Shown here in pieces: positions 25,401 to 36,292 of a stretch of DNA of 64,000 nt. This stretch comes from Branchiostoma floridae. Taxonomy: Eukaryota; Chordata; Leptocardii; Amphioxiformes; Branchiostomatidae. The DNA lies in assembly GCF_000003815.2 (NCBI RefSeq), contig NC_049980.1, positions 23,595,932 to 23,659,931 of the forward strand, written 5' to 3'. Position 1 is the stretch's first letter; each line of letters begins with the position of its first letter. The position numbers and the translations under genes are program-made. The notes under the pieces were generated by a model. That model was not told the DNA's origin and searched no databases. It saw nothing but the letters and a program-made list of their open reading frames with translations.

Positions 25401-28400
25401 TGGTGATGGACAGGTCAGGTGTGTGTAAAGCTGTCCACACTCACCCGCCTTTCTTGCGGACATCCCAGCGTTCATTGCCGCGGCTCCAGTCTTCTTCAAG
25501 GCGGCTCCGCCCAGGGCCGCTCCGCCCAAGGCCGCTCCACCGGCCAGGGCGGCCCCACCCGCCGCCAGAGCACCGCCCTTCATCCCCATGGATCCAGACG
25601 GTAGTCCACCCGCCAAGCCCTGATTCATGAACCCCATGGATCCACCCTTTATCCCAGGGGCTCCACTGTTTATATCCAGGTCTGGGGCGACGATCTCCTT
25701 GCTTGGCCACTTCTTCTCGATGTCACCTCCGCCGACGCCACCGCCACAGCAAGGGGCGCACATGCTTTCACAGCGGGCTCCACACGCTCCGCAGTACGTC
25801 CCACAGAGCCCGGCTTGGCAGCAACAACAGCAACAACAGCAGCACTGGAATAGCAAAACAAAATGTTATTCATCATAATGTGCGCTAGAGAGAGCAAGTG
25901 GTTGTGAATGAATGATAGAGTGAGCGAGAGTGAGTAAGTAATGATCAGTAATGGAGTAAATTGATCGATTGCATGAGTGGGTAAGTCAATGAGTGAGTGA
26001 TACTGTATATATCTAAGTCAATGCAGTTTATCTACTTCATCTGCATTTCAATCCCAAAACTTATGCTGTTTTACCTGCCACTGTCATTAGGTCCCTTCCT
26101 GAAATAAAGTGTGTATTTTTCGTACGCTCATTTGTGGCTATTGTTGTGTGCATAGTTTGGGGTAATGATTTTGAAGTGAACAGGCCAGAATATGATAGAC
26201 ATTACAGCTATCTTTCTCTGTGAAGCTGTATATGTAGGAGATGCAATGTAAGAAGGCCATGCTCGTTAAATCCAGCTTTCCTATATCACATGAACACACT
26301 TCTCCCAGATTGGGATGTCTCGAAAATGGTGTATGCGTTCTTCTAATGGTATATGTCATTGTTGCAGTTGACACCTTACCAGCATGAAAAGCAAAGGTAT
26401 CAGTAGCAAAGGCAGCAGCCAGGCGAGCAAGGGTACGCCGCTGCCGCCTGTTCGAACAACGCCGCCGCCTCCAGCACCGCCGCCGCCTCCGGGTACTACC
26501 GGGGGGTTCACACCACCTACGATAGGCGCGCTGTAAGGGCCGTACACGCCCTCGTCTGTTGTGGCTCGCACCTGCGTATAGAGGCAAGTGTTGATTCAGG
26601 TAAGTCGTTGCAACAGAAATTTGAATATTAATATGCATGCCACATACCTTACCATTAGTAGGGCAAACTTGATAGGACAAACTTTATTCTCCATGTCAAT
26701 GATTATTCACGCCGCTCACTCACTCAATCATTCACTCACTACTCACTCACTCACTACAAACTCACAACTCACTCACTCACTCACTCACTCACTTCTCACT
26801 CACTTATATACTCACTACTCACTCACTATCACTCACTCACTCACTCACTCACTCACTCACTCACTCACTCACTCACTCACTCACTTCTCACTCACTTATA
26901 TACTCACTACTGACTCACTACACACTCACAACACACTCACTCACTCATTGACTGCTCACTCACTCACTCACACTCACTTTCACTCACTCGATTAATCGAT
27001 CAATTGCTAACTAATTCGATAGATTGCTTAATTGACCAATCAAACAATATTCTGTATAATTTGCACATCGTATTACAATGTGACCACTGCATGGCACCTA
27101 CAATGCACGTTGAGTACCTGATACGTGTAGTCCTCTACATTTCCCAGATTCGAGATAGTCGTGGGCAAACCGTCTGGGCCCGGCACGTTGACCAACTGCT
27201 TGTTCGGCCCGTTGGGTCCCTCGGCTGTGGGAAAGTACGCGACCTGGTACCCGTTCACTGTGCCGAAACTGTCCGGCTTCGATCCATCTATCGTCACCCA
27301 GTCGGCTCCTTTGTTGATCACCCTGGCGTCGGTCATCTTCTTTGGTGCTAAGGACAGGGCAGAAGAAATGCCAATATGTCAGTAACGGATGCGAAGTGTC
27401 TTGCACATACCATATAAACCTCTCGTTCTGAAAATACCATTTCAACTTAGTGAACTTACCTCCGATTCTTGCTTCTGCAAAGCTCGTTGTGTCTCCGTAC
27501 ATGTTGGTCGCGATGCACTGGAACGAACCGCTGTCCTGTGGCTGCGCGTCCGCAATCCTGAGTGTCGTTCCTGTGGGCGTATTGTTGATGGAGTACCTCC
27601 CTCCGTGCTGTACTGGCTGGTGACAGAACGACAAAAAGCAGTCAAGCACAGATCATTGCAAGATGATCGATCATTACGGTCGGTAATTGATCTTAATGCG
27701 GAAACCTTCAGCTTTCTTGAAGACTTTAGTTGCTCTTGCCTGGGCACTAGGGTGTGCAGCGTAACAGCCTAGTGTAGTCATTGACTTAAACATTCAGCTA
27801 TAGATCACCATTGATAACACTTTTATCAAAAATGTTTTTTTTAGGATAGAGAAAGCAGAGGATTGAACAACTGCAACACGCCGGTGGTCAGGGTTGGGGA
27901 GTTGGAATCTCTGGCAGGTACCGATGCTGCACCTTTGGGACTTAGAGCGATTTCCTCAATCAACTCAGGTGTAGATAAATGTACAGCTTCTCATGAGGAC
28001 GTCCTTCATCGGATAGAACGTTGAATGGAGGTCTCGTGTTTCGAGGAAAGCCCAAAAGGATGGTACCAATAGCTCCATGGAGCTACATGGAAAGCCACAC
28101 CTGGAGGACCCACAACACTTATCGAAAAGTGTAAAGAACCTTCTCGGTGTCAGTGGATCAAATAAATCTGTCCGATTGCCCTTTTCAGTACAGGCTTACC
28201 AGGTATGCAATACAGACAAATCATCACATGTGAATTATTAGAAAAGACCTTACCTGTCCATTGTGATACCACTGTGGAGTCACAGGCGTCCTGCTAGCCT
28301 CCCATCCCATACTCAGGTCCACAGCTTCTCCCACCCCGTCGTCGTGGTTTTGGCCGGCAAGGCTTTGCGTCAGTTTTGGTCTATCTTTATGAGAAACAAA

Positions 28401-31400
28401 GAGCAAAAATGATGGTGGTGATGTTGTTTTTCTTATCAGCACCAACACCACACTCTATGGGTTTTAACATTAGATACTCGTTAGAAATGTATGTACATTA
28501 TTGAGTGGAACAGTTAATGCGAAGTAGAAATACGAAGTCGAAAATATCAACTACCTTTCTTATCATTCGAAAGAGTCTATATACACGTAAAGAGCTCAAT
28601 CTCACTTTCCACCTCGAGCTGAGTAACAGCGGTGTCTGAGCCTTGCGAGTTGGTGGCTGTCACCTCGTAGAATCCCTCGTCTGCTATGGCCGCATCACCG
28701 ATGGCGAGGCTCCTCTTGTACCTTTCCATGACACCTTTCGCTGGTATGGGTAGCTCGGTGCCACCTTGGGTTTTTAACCGACGCCAACTGTATTTGGGCG
28801 TCGGGCTTAAACAAGGTCAGACATTAAAACAGAATTATTACTTGTTCTACCTGGTAAAATACCTTGAAACTCAAAGCAAGAATTGTCTCTTTGTAACCAA
28901 TATTAAAAGAGCATCGGACCGTCGTACAGTCACCGTGAGATAGTTGGAGTCACCGTGTGCTTTTTTTTGTAAATCATATTTACTATTAGAATTACTGTAA
29001 AATTCAATTACATATGCATTCAAACAATTAATAATGCTGTTGTAAATCATACGTATAGAGCCTGCTCGAGACTAAGAGCACACCAATATATTTTGCGTAA
29101 AACATGTCTAGTACAAGGTCTTATCATTTTGGAGTCAAACTGAAAGCAACAGAGATACCTTTAGAAGGCTAAACTATTGACCCAGGCCAGTTGCTTCACT
29201 GTTGAGACTAGTTATGTACAGCGTTAGGTGGGACCGTGGAGGTAGTATGCTGTATCGGTACTTACTTCCCATAGGCGAAGAACTCTATCAGGGCGTCACT
29301 ACCTTCCTCCGCGTAGATGACATTCTCGCTCAGGGCTATCTGAGGAGAGCTCAGAGGGGTAGGACCTAGAAAACATATTATGTATGTGTTCTATCTGTTA
29401 GAAAACATATTATGTATGTGTTCTGTTTCTATAGAAAAAGTCATCATTTTACCATGCTAATCTAAATCTGCTTACGAAATCTCATCCTGACTGACAATCT
29501 GCTCCGGTCTCCACCTAATGCCATTTCAATGATCAACGTTATTATGGTATTCATGAATAGCAGACTCACACAAAATTGAAACGCATAGTAAATGGTTTAT
29601 TTCACTGGGAACTGAAATACTTGAACAGAAATTACCTTTGGTCAACAGTCAATACTCTTTCAAATTTGGAGCCGTTAATGCACAATACGTTCGACATCAA
29701 ATATCCTTTCTACTAAACGTTTACTGATACATTTTGGACTTCAATCATACTTTATCTGGTTATCTGGCTCTCACTCATCCTTCGTGACCCCACTAATTAA
29801 AAACGGCCTGCAGGCTCTAGATAGCCTCTCAAGAATAAACGTAACAGCGTAAAAAAATTGGAGTTCAAAGTTTCAAACAAACAAAGAATCGTGTACTGTT
29901 TGTACAACATTGGCTTACTTCTTGCCGCTACGTCCAGCCTAGTAGACCCGCTCACGCGACTGAAAGCGGCGTCCTGTCTTGTCTTCAGTCTCACCGCACA
30001 CTGGTAGCCTCCGGTATCCGTGTCACTGATAACGTTAGAAAAGAACAGGTCGCCCTTTTTCCTGGACACGTAGGCTCGCTCGAAGAGGTTCGTGGTGTCG
30101 TCACTGTTTGGGTCGGGAATGAACTCGTTCGATTCGTGATCTATCCACTCGTAGGCGAGTCCTGAAGGGAAGGAATAGGAAACAAATAACAACCTGTCAT
30201 GTCTGCTTCGCGAAGATCACGTTTGTTTCATGCTTGTATGTAATGTAGAAGTTTGGCGCCAAAACTGCGAATGTACCAAATCTAAAATTGCGATTCCGGA
30301 AACTCCCTAGCCGAGCAAAATGGCTAATGACTCAAGCGGCGGTGGGAAGTAAGTGTGCATATTTGAAGACGTTCCTAATCTCCAAGCAGATTCCTCCGGT
30401 GGCTTACAACAGTAACATAAGCTGGGGAAGGATTTCAGCCGGAAGAGGGAAAGATTTGCCACGGCTGAAGTCCTTCCCCAGCTTATGTTTCTGTTTTAAG
30501 CCACCGGAGGAATCTGCTTGGAGATTAGACGTTCCCACAACTCGATGAAATCACATCCATGTGCTGTGAATATCTCTGTACAGTGTGATTATGTAGATTC
30601 AACTTATGATGAAAAAAAAAATGATCCGAAACAGCAATTTTGTTTTGATCTTTTGATCGGTCATATTCTGCAATACGTTTAATGACATCCACTAGAACAT
30701 ATACAAGGAAAGCTAGCAGAATCATATACACAGCTCGTCGTTGTATTGCATATTCAAGCATTGAAAACAAGACCATAGCATGTTCAGGACAAAAAATACA
30801 AAAAAAAAAAGTTCTTCTGTAGTACCAAGATCCACCAAACACACACTTCCACGAAGGAAAAATGACGGGCATCAATATAGAGCTGCATTTTCTTGTCCTT
30901 AAATATTCTCCATGAGGACAACTCTCACCTGGGAGCGAGTCTGGCGGGTCGCACACCAGTCTGGCCCCGTCCCCCTGCGACGAGGAGACGCTAGCTCTGT
31001 CAGCGTCCGAAAACTTGTCCGCAACTGGGAAAAGGCAGACGGCAACATGTTACGCATATGAATCCAAACCACCAGATATGTTGTCTGGGTTTGAAACTTG
31101 GACTTGTCTCCAAACCAACCGGCATTCTTGTACCACAGTCATTCCTCTGGAACAACATTCGGGACGCATATTGTGAAACTTTGGGCCCTTTACTTTATAG
31201 GTAGTTTGAGTAATACTGAGCATAATGCAACGATTCACTAGTTTACTGGCTTAGCACATAGAACTATGCTTGTTCCGACTCTTGTAGTACGAGTTCCTAG
31301 TGGCATGTAGGGCAACGAGACTCCTTGCTTTTCAGTATTGTGGTATTTTTTGTTTGTTCAACATGCTCGAGGCACCTCCCCGAACACGGATCCCCATTCT

Positions 31401-34400
31401 ACGTCTCCGCGGCAAGACGAGTGCGGCCGACTGAGATGCCCTTCATAGAATAGGGTTGAACCGGGGTCTCATCTATTAGGCCATGTTGATTTGATTATAT
31501 GGATGACATCCTCCGGGAACTCCAAAACTGATGCGAGCGAGCGAATAAAAAAAAACTTTGGCCCCCCCAAAAAGTTGCCTTCAGTATGAAATCAAAGTGG
31601 CCAGGAAGGTTGAACATAGGACTAAACACACATAGTATGGTATACCATGATCCTCTGGACCTGAATTTTCTGTACTGGTACCTCCCCCAACCAACAATAG
31701 ATTTTTTTTCTTTCCGTCCTTTCACTTCTTATTCTTTGACTTTAGATTCATTTTGGCATTCTAGATATGGCATTAGTTATCTGTTTTCTGAGCTTAGTGC
31801 TCATTTTACAGCTGCTTTGCACAATTTATTGTGGTCGAAAACTTTTTGGAAATGGCCGAAAATTGGTGCGAGCGCGGATGTCATCCATATAATCAAATCA
31901 ACGTGGCCTTAGCGAATGATCGGAACCACACCGGAGCTCAACTGTGATGCTGCTACCAAATGAGCCACAGTGACGTCCCCAAGAAACCATGTTGAAATAC
32001 TTTTCCTCTTTATCGTCGGCAGGACTAACTGTTTCGTCACATAATGGGCTTAGTTACTGTTGGTTGATGATGACGATGGTAATGAAGTGGATGACGCTCG
32101 TGTAAGGAAGGGATTTGGAAACACGACTCACAAGCGAACTGCAGACTGCCGCGAACACTTCTTACACGGCCGTACTCGTTGAAAGCCTCGCACTGGTAGA
32201 CTCCGCCGTCGGTGTCGGCGTTCGGCTGGGGAATCGTCAGATTATCGCCGCCTGCGCTGAACTGGTAGGGGGGCTGCCGGGAATTCTGTGAAAGAATATT
32301 CCAGTACCGCTTACCGTAAGAGGACTTATCCCAGTGGTATAACATTACAGTACATTGTAGATTCATCGTTGCAGGTCTCATCACTACCGAAAGTCCTCAT
32401 TGCTAGATTCAAAAAGCATGGAAAAAGGTGTTTGTCACTACCCGGTGGACCACAGCAAATACGTGAACACTGCGACGAGAAAAGTTTATGAAATCATAAT
32501 GTAGTTTGTTAATGGATTGCTGAGGGCAGCTCGATTTGATTCTGGGAAAGCATATTTCAATACTTCGGGATAACTATGATGTGAGAGAAAAGCAGTTGCA
32601 AAAGCCTTCGTTCAATCTAGATAAAGATTACAATATTAGTATCGGAAAGATGAATGTAGATTTAACGTTTATACGCCATGGCATTGGAGGCTTTCTTTTC
32701 CCTCTAATAATCAGATAGTGAGAATTCACTGTGATTTTTTGGGCACCTGGTCTATTTGGGCTCCATCCTTAAGCCAGATGTACTGTGGTGTCGGATCCCC
32801 TGTCGCCTGGCATTGGAACTGCAGCGTATCTGAACCTAGTTGGGGATCGAAGATGACCTTGCCGGGCTGTAGGACCAGACGAGGAGCGGCCAGTTGGTCG
32901 TCGGGTAACTCTGCTGCATGAATAAAGAAAATAGAAATCTTGATGAGAATTACCTTTGCAACATCTGTGGCATCTACTAGTATATAAAATATTCAATCTA
33001 TATGGTTGTGTTCTCAGTTTCATGTACTGCTTCCCTGATCCAACACCTCAAATTCATTCTGTGCTTGACCTACACATGCACATCCTTGAGCAAATCATCA
33101 AATCTATACATACCTGGTAAATTGTATTGAGAATTTGTCAATTGAGAAGTCACCACTCTGATATGTTTTCAATGCATGAATCAGTGAATGGAATATGCCT
33201 GCTTTGACCCAATCCTTCAAATAATCCACATCATGTGATATTCTAAATTTGAACCTGCCTTTTTTGATGGAGGAAATCATGCAATGTTGAACTGATAACA
33301 TTTCCATAGTAGGTTAATTGGCCTGTTATAAATTTAAACGCGTTGATAAAAAACTTAATATCTTTATATTAAGATCTTTCATTGTATTCTGGCAACCCGG
33401 ATGTCACGAAATCGCTGTCAAAAACACTTGTAGTACCGTTGCACAAATATTTATGATCTGTTTTCAAACCGTGTCAAGTTGACATTTCTGAGTTCAAAAC
33501 AAGTTTTCGTGGCCCGCCCATGTTTTAGTGTAACCCGACAGTGCTCAGAATGTGCCAGACGTTGCCATAGCGTCCAGACCGTTGCCGGACCGGTTTGGGT
33601 GTGTGAGGCGCAGTTTTAGCGTCTCTTGGCTGATGCGATTCCGTTCGTCCGATTAAAGCTCGCAGCTGTGGAAAGGTCAAAAGGCATTACGTTTCCTTCC
33701 GCCCATTTCAATCGTATCCTATCATATTCGGGATCATCTGAGTCATCAACACTTTTAAACATAACCGTCGTAACTGTCATGAGGATGCAAAGTCAAAGAC
33801 AATGGGGTCTGTTCCTCGTACACAAAAGCCAATTTAAGAGCAGTCATTGGAAAAATGATTCATGTTTTCAAACAGTTAACCACAGAACACGTGGTATAGT
33901 ACAAACTTTGTGATCTGTCTAATCTTTACTAGTGTTGGTACGGTTTGCTTACAGGGATATAATCGGAAAAATTCTGTTTAATGATGTCTATGATATATTT
34001 TTCATGTTTTCGAGCAATCATCTACACCATATATCGTCAGACTAGTCCTTAAAAGTCTAAAGCGAGCTTTAAAGGTCGATGATAAACGCAATGATAAAGA
34101 AACTCTAAGTAATGGGCACCTTCCGGAGGCTAGGTTTAGCACGACATACGTATTGAATCATTTGTGATCGAGTCAGCCTAGGAACGTAACAACAATCAAG
34201 TCTCGGATGAGTCGATGCAATGTCTGCATAAGAAGTCTACATGAGTGAATATGGGAAGGGGCGGAATCATCGGATCCACCATAACCCACACATTGTCATG
34301 ACAACAATGGCAGATAAGCCCTGTAAGCTGTACATTTCATCTCGCGTATATAGCCCTGCCACAACGATAAAAGCGGCCGTGGCTTTGTAGCCATATAATG

Positions 34401-36292
34401 TCAAGATACACACAGTTAACGTTATCATTAAAGTCCAATCTCTGTTTTTTGTTCAGACTCGTTTCCAAGTGTAGCCAAATACCCAATAACCTAACGGACA
34501 ACAAAGGAAGCAGCAAGGTTTGAAAAAAAAAAGAAACATCTTAATTTTTTGTTTGACTGAAGACAACCATTTAGCCGTAGAATACAGTACTAATTACGCT
34601 GTTGTACCTATTCCACTAAGTCACCGACAAAAATATGATGTATAAAATGTAAAGCAACTATTGGACGTCTCGGTAAAAGTCAAAGAAACGAAGTAACCAG
34701 ACTCTGAAACGCTAGTACGTTAAACCGGACAGAGCAAGACAAACATGCAAAACTAAACACACAACATGAAAAGGAAGGGGAGACAGTAGTAGTTCTCAAT
34801 GCAGTAACTCCAAGATTGATGAGTTGATTAGATATAAGATACTACCACGGACAGGTGGTTAACGTTAGAGACCTTTAGGCTAACACTGTCCTCGACCTTA
34901 CATTGGTTTATGTTCTTGCACCCCTGGGATTTCAGGTGACCCTGATGAAGGCATCACTTTACACCGTTATCAAGTCGTCTGTGATGAGATCTTATCCATG
35001 TCTGTGATGAATATTTCGGGGACTACAGATTTTGTCACAGGACATCTGGTTTGTAGATAACTAAAATAACTAGGCCCAGTCTGCAAAAAAAATGTCACAA
35101 ATGACAGCAATGTCTCTGTTTTCTGGCCCAAGGAAAAAGGTTTGCTGGCTCGAACTGACCGCCCTACATCTGGGCAACAACAGGATAACTCGGTATCCAC
35201 CACCTGTGTACAGACACACAGGAGGGGCTTTGGTGACGTGATAGATTTATAGCTTTTCAGATGAGGCACAAGGAGACCATCTTTAGAAATCTAGCATAAG
35301 TCTCCTTCCGTTGTTTAATCCAGAGGATTATGGAGAAGCATCTTCCTTTGGATATTTCAAGGTCATACATCCACGGCAATCTTGGCCTTTGTTTTGCCGG
35401 ATGTTCGGAAAGTGTTATATCTAATCTTATTCCTATTGACGCAGTGAGAACTCTTTCAATTTCTGGTCGTTGCGAGGAGGTATAAAGCCAAAGTTTGTCA
35501 GAAAACCACGTACTTGAAGAAACGGTTTGAAACAAGCAATCTGGTAAACCGCGAATTCGAGATCAGCATACAATGGGGAGGGGGAAGTAGCATTTTGAAT
35601 AAACGAATATGTTTGCAGTATACAGTCTGGTGCACGTGATCCGGGGGATTTTTAGTCAATACCAGCATACCCGAGGGTACACCAGACAAACAAAGATCAC
35701 AAAGGAACCAATCACAGTAGATCCATGTTCTCAGACAGGAGAACCCAAGCCAGAGTCCTTACGTTGGAGAAGGGGGTTAATGAACGGTAAATTATTTGTC
35801 AGCACGACGGTTGGTCGTTTACTATACAACTACTTAATTTGAAACTTCAGTTGAATTGGGAAATTCGTTAGACACTTACAATGCAGTATATATGTATGAA
35901 ACACAAAGGTACATAAATAACATAATCCCAATGTACAATAAATGTACGCACATGTAAAGGTAGAATAATGCAAATTGGTAAAAACACAGCAGAGCAATCA
36001 AATCGGAATTCTAGGCATTTAGTTTCTTGAAACATTCTATTTTTTTTCATTCGTACAAAAAAGAATAAATCTACAATACAATACAATATTTTCCAGATGA
36101 AACAGTAGGACTTTAAGACAATAAGACTACTCTATCTTCAGCAAGAGTCTGTTTGGATCGTTGAAAAAAATAACGTAAAATCACATTTCCACACGACGTG
36201 TTGATGACCAAGGTAAACGTCAAACGGATCTACTTACTTCCACCCGCCACTGCCAGGCACACAGCCAGTGGGACGAGACACAGCCAACTCAT
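22444..36292 (-). CDS. Gene C: receptor with Ig4-FN3 ectodomain, TM, poly-Cys, CARD and intracellular Ig, 972 aa
   Basis: Seventeen exons: 36238-36292, 32747-32913, 32132-32285, 30929-31024, 29919-30161, 29266-29365, 28606-28805, 28254-28384, 27460-27616, 27118-27347, 26380-26571, 25445-25844, 25122-25222, 24565-24739, 23677-23868, 23080-23205, 22444-22643 (2919 nt, in frame). Signal peptide 1-18 (MSWLCLVPLAVCLAVAGG). Ig1 about 26-125, Ig2 126-238, Ig3 239-338, Ig4 339-434, FN3 435-530, Gly-rich stalk, TM 557-575, nine Cys 576-584, Gly/Ala-rich to 708, CARD 710-800, linker to 865, Ig 875-970. Ig1-Ig2 resemble contactin (QATGDPTPQYIW, CDPPDSLPG). The CARD (VKLQRLRQHSSLL, YLGDLLQG) aligns with CARD2 of genes A and B; CARD1 is absent. 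Ligand binding outside and CARD-driven assembly inside are inferred. An acceptor-like CATTAG just upstream of the ATG suggests a 5' UTR exon. Confidence 0.9.
25818..25844 (-). other. Nine consecutive Cys codons abutting the transmembrane helix of gene C
   Basis: The first nine codons of exon 12 are all TGC or TGT, directly after a TM helix ending IPLLFML. Seven more cysteines follow within about 24 residues. Juxtamembrane cysteines on the cytosolic side are typical S-palmitoylation sites. The plus strand reads as a GCA/ACA triplet run, so length variation is possible. Confidence 0.9.
26710..26990. repeat. (ACTC)n microsatellite in intron 10 of gene C
   Basis: Long interrupted ACTC tetranucleotide array. 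A second, diverged region rich in the complementary GAGT motif lies in the next intron at 25.90-26.01 kb. Confidence 0.95.
27940..28200. mobile_element. SINE-like repeat in intron 8 of gene C
   Basis: Text such as GAATGGAGGTCTCGTGTTTCG and AAAGCCACACCTGGAGG resembles the 3' body of the SINE at 43.18-43.49 kb (ATGGAGGTCCTGTATTCGTG, ATAGCCACACCTCAAAC). No clear tRNA-like head was found here. Confidence 0.45.
30375..30528. mobile_element. Near-perfect hairpin MITE with 6-bp target duplication, intron 4 of gene C
   Basis: The two arms, about 67 bp each, start CTAATCTCCAAGCAGATTCC and are complementary with about three mismatches. The flanks show ACGTTC on both sides (30369-30374 and 30529-30534), a likely target-site duplication. 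Non-coding. Confidence 0.85.
31479..31908. mobile_element. 430-bp TIR element with TTA duplication, intron 3 of gene C
   Basis: The termini GGCCATGTTGATTTGATTAT (left) and the complement of the right end agree over 33 bp with one mismatch. TTA flanks both sides (31476-31478 and 31909-31911). A TTA duplication and GG-starting TIR fit PIF/Harbinger-type non-autonomous elements; the superfamily is inferred from the target site only. Confidence 0.8.

Noticed and set aside
25298-25878. Plus-strand Pro/Arg-rich open frames
   Set aside because: Antisense shadows of gene C exon 12 (Cys and Gly/Ala-rich), whose frame and splice phases fit the receptor.
26588-26995. Open frame of repeated Ser-Leu-Thr-His
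   Set aside because: It is a translation of the (ACTC)n microsatellite in an intron of gene C.
31495-31912. Open frames on both strands near 31.5-31.9 kb
   Set aside because: They lie inside the TTA-flanked inverted-repeat element and do not resemble a transposase.
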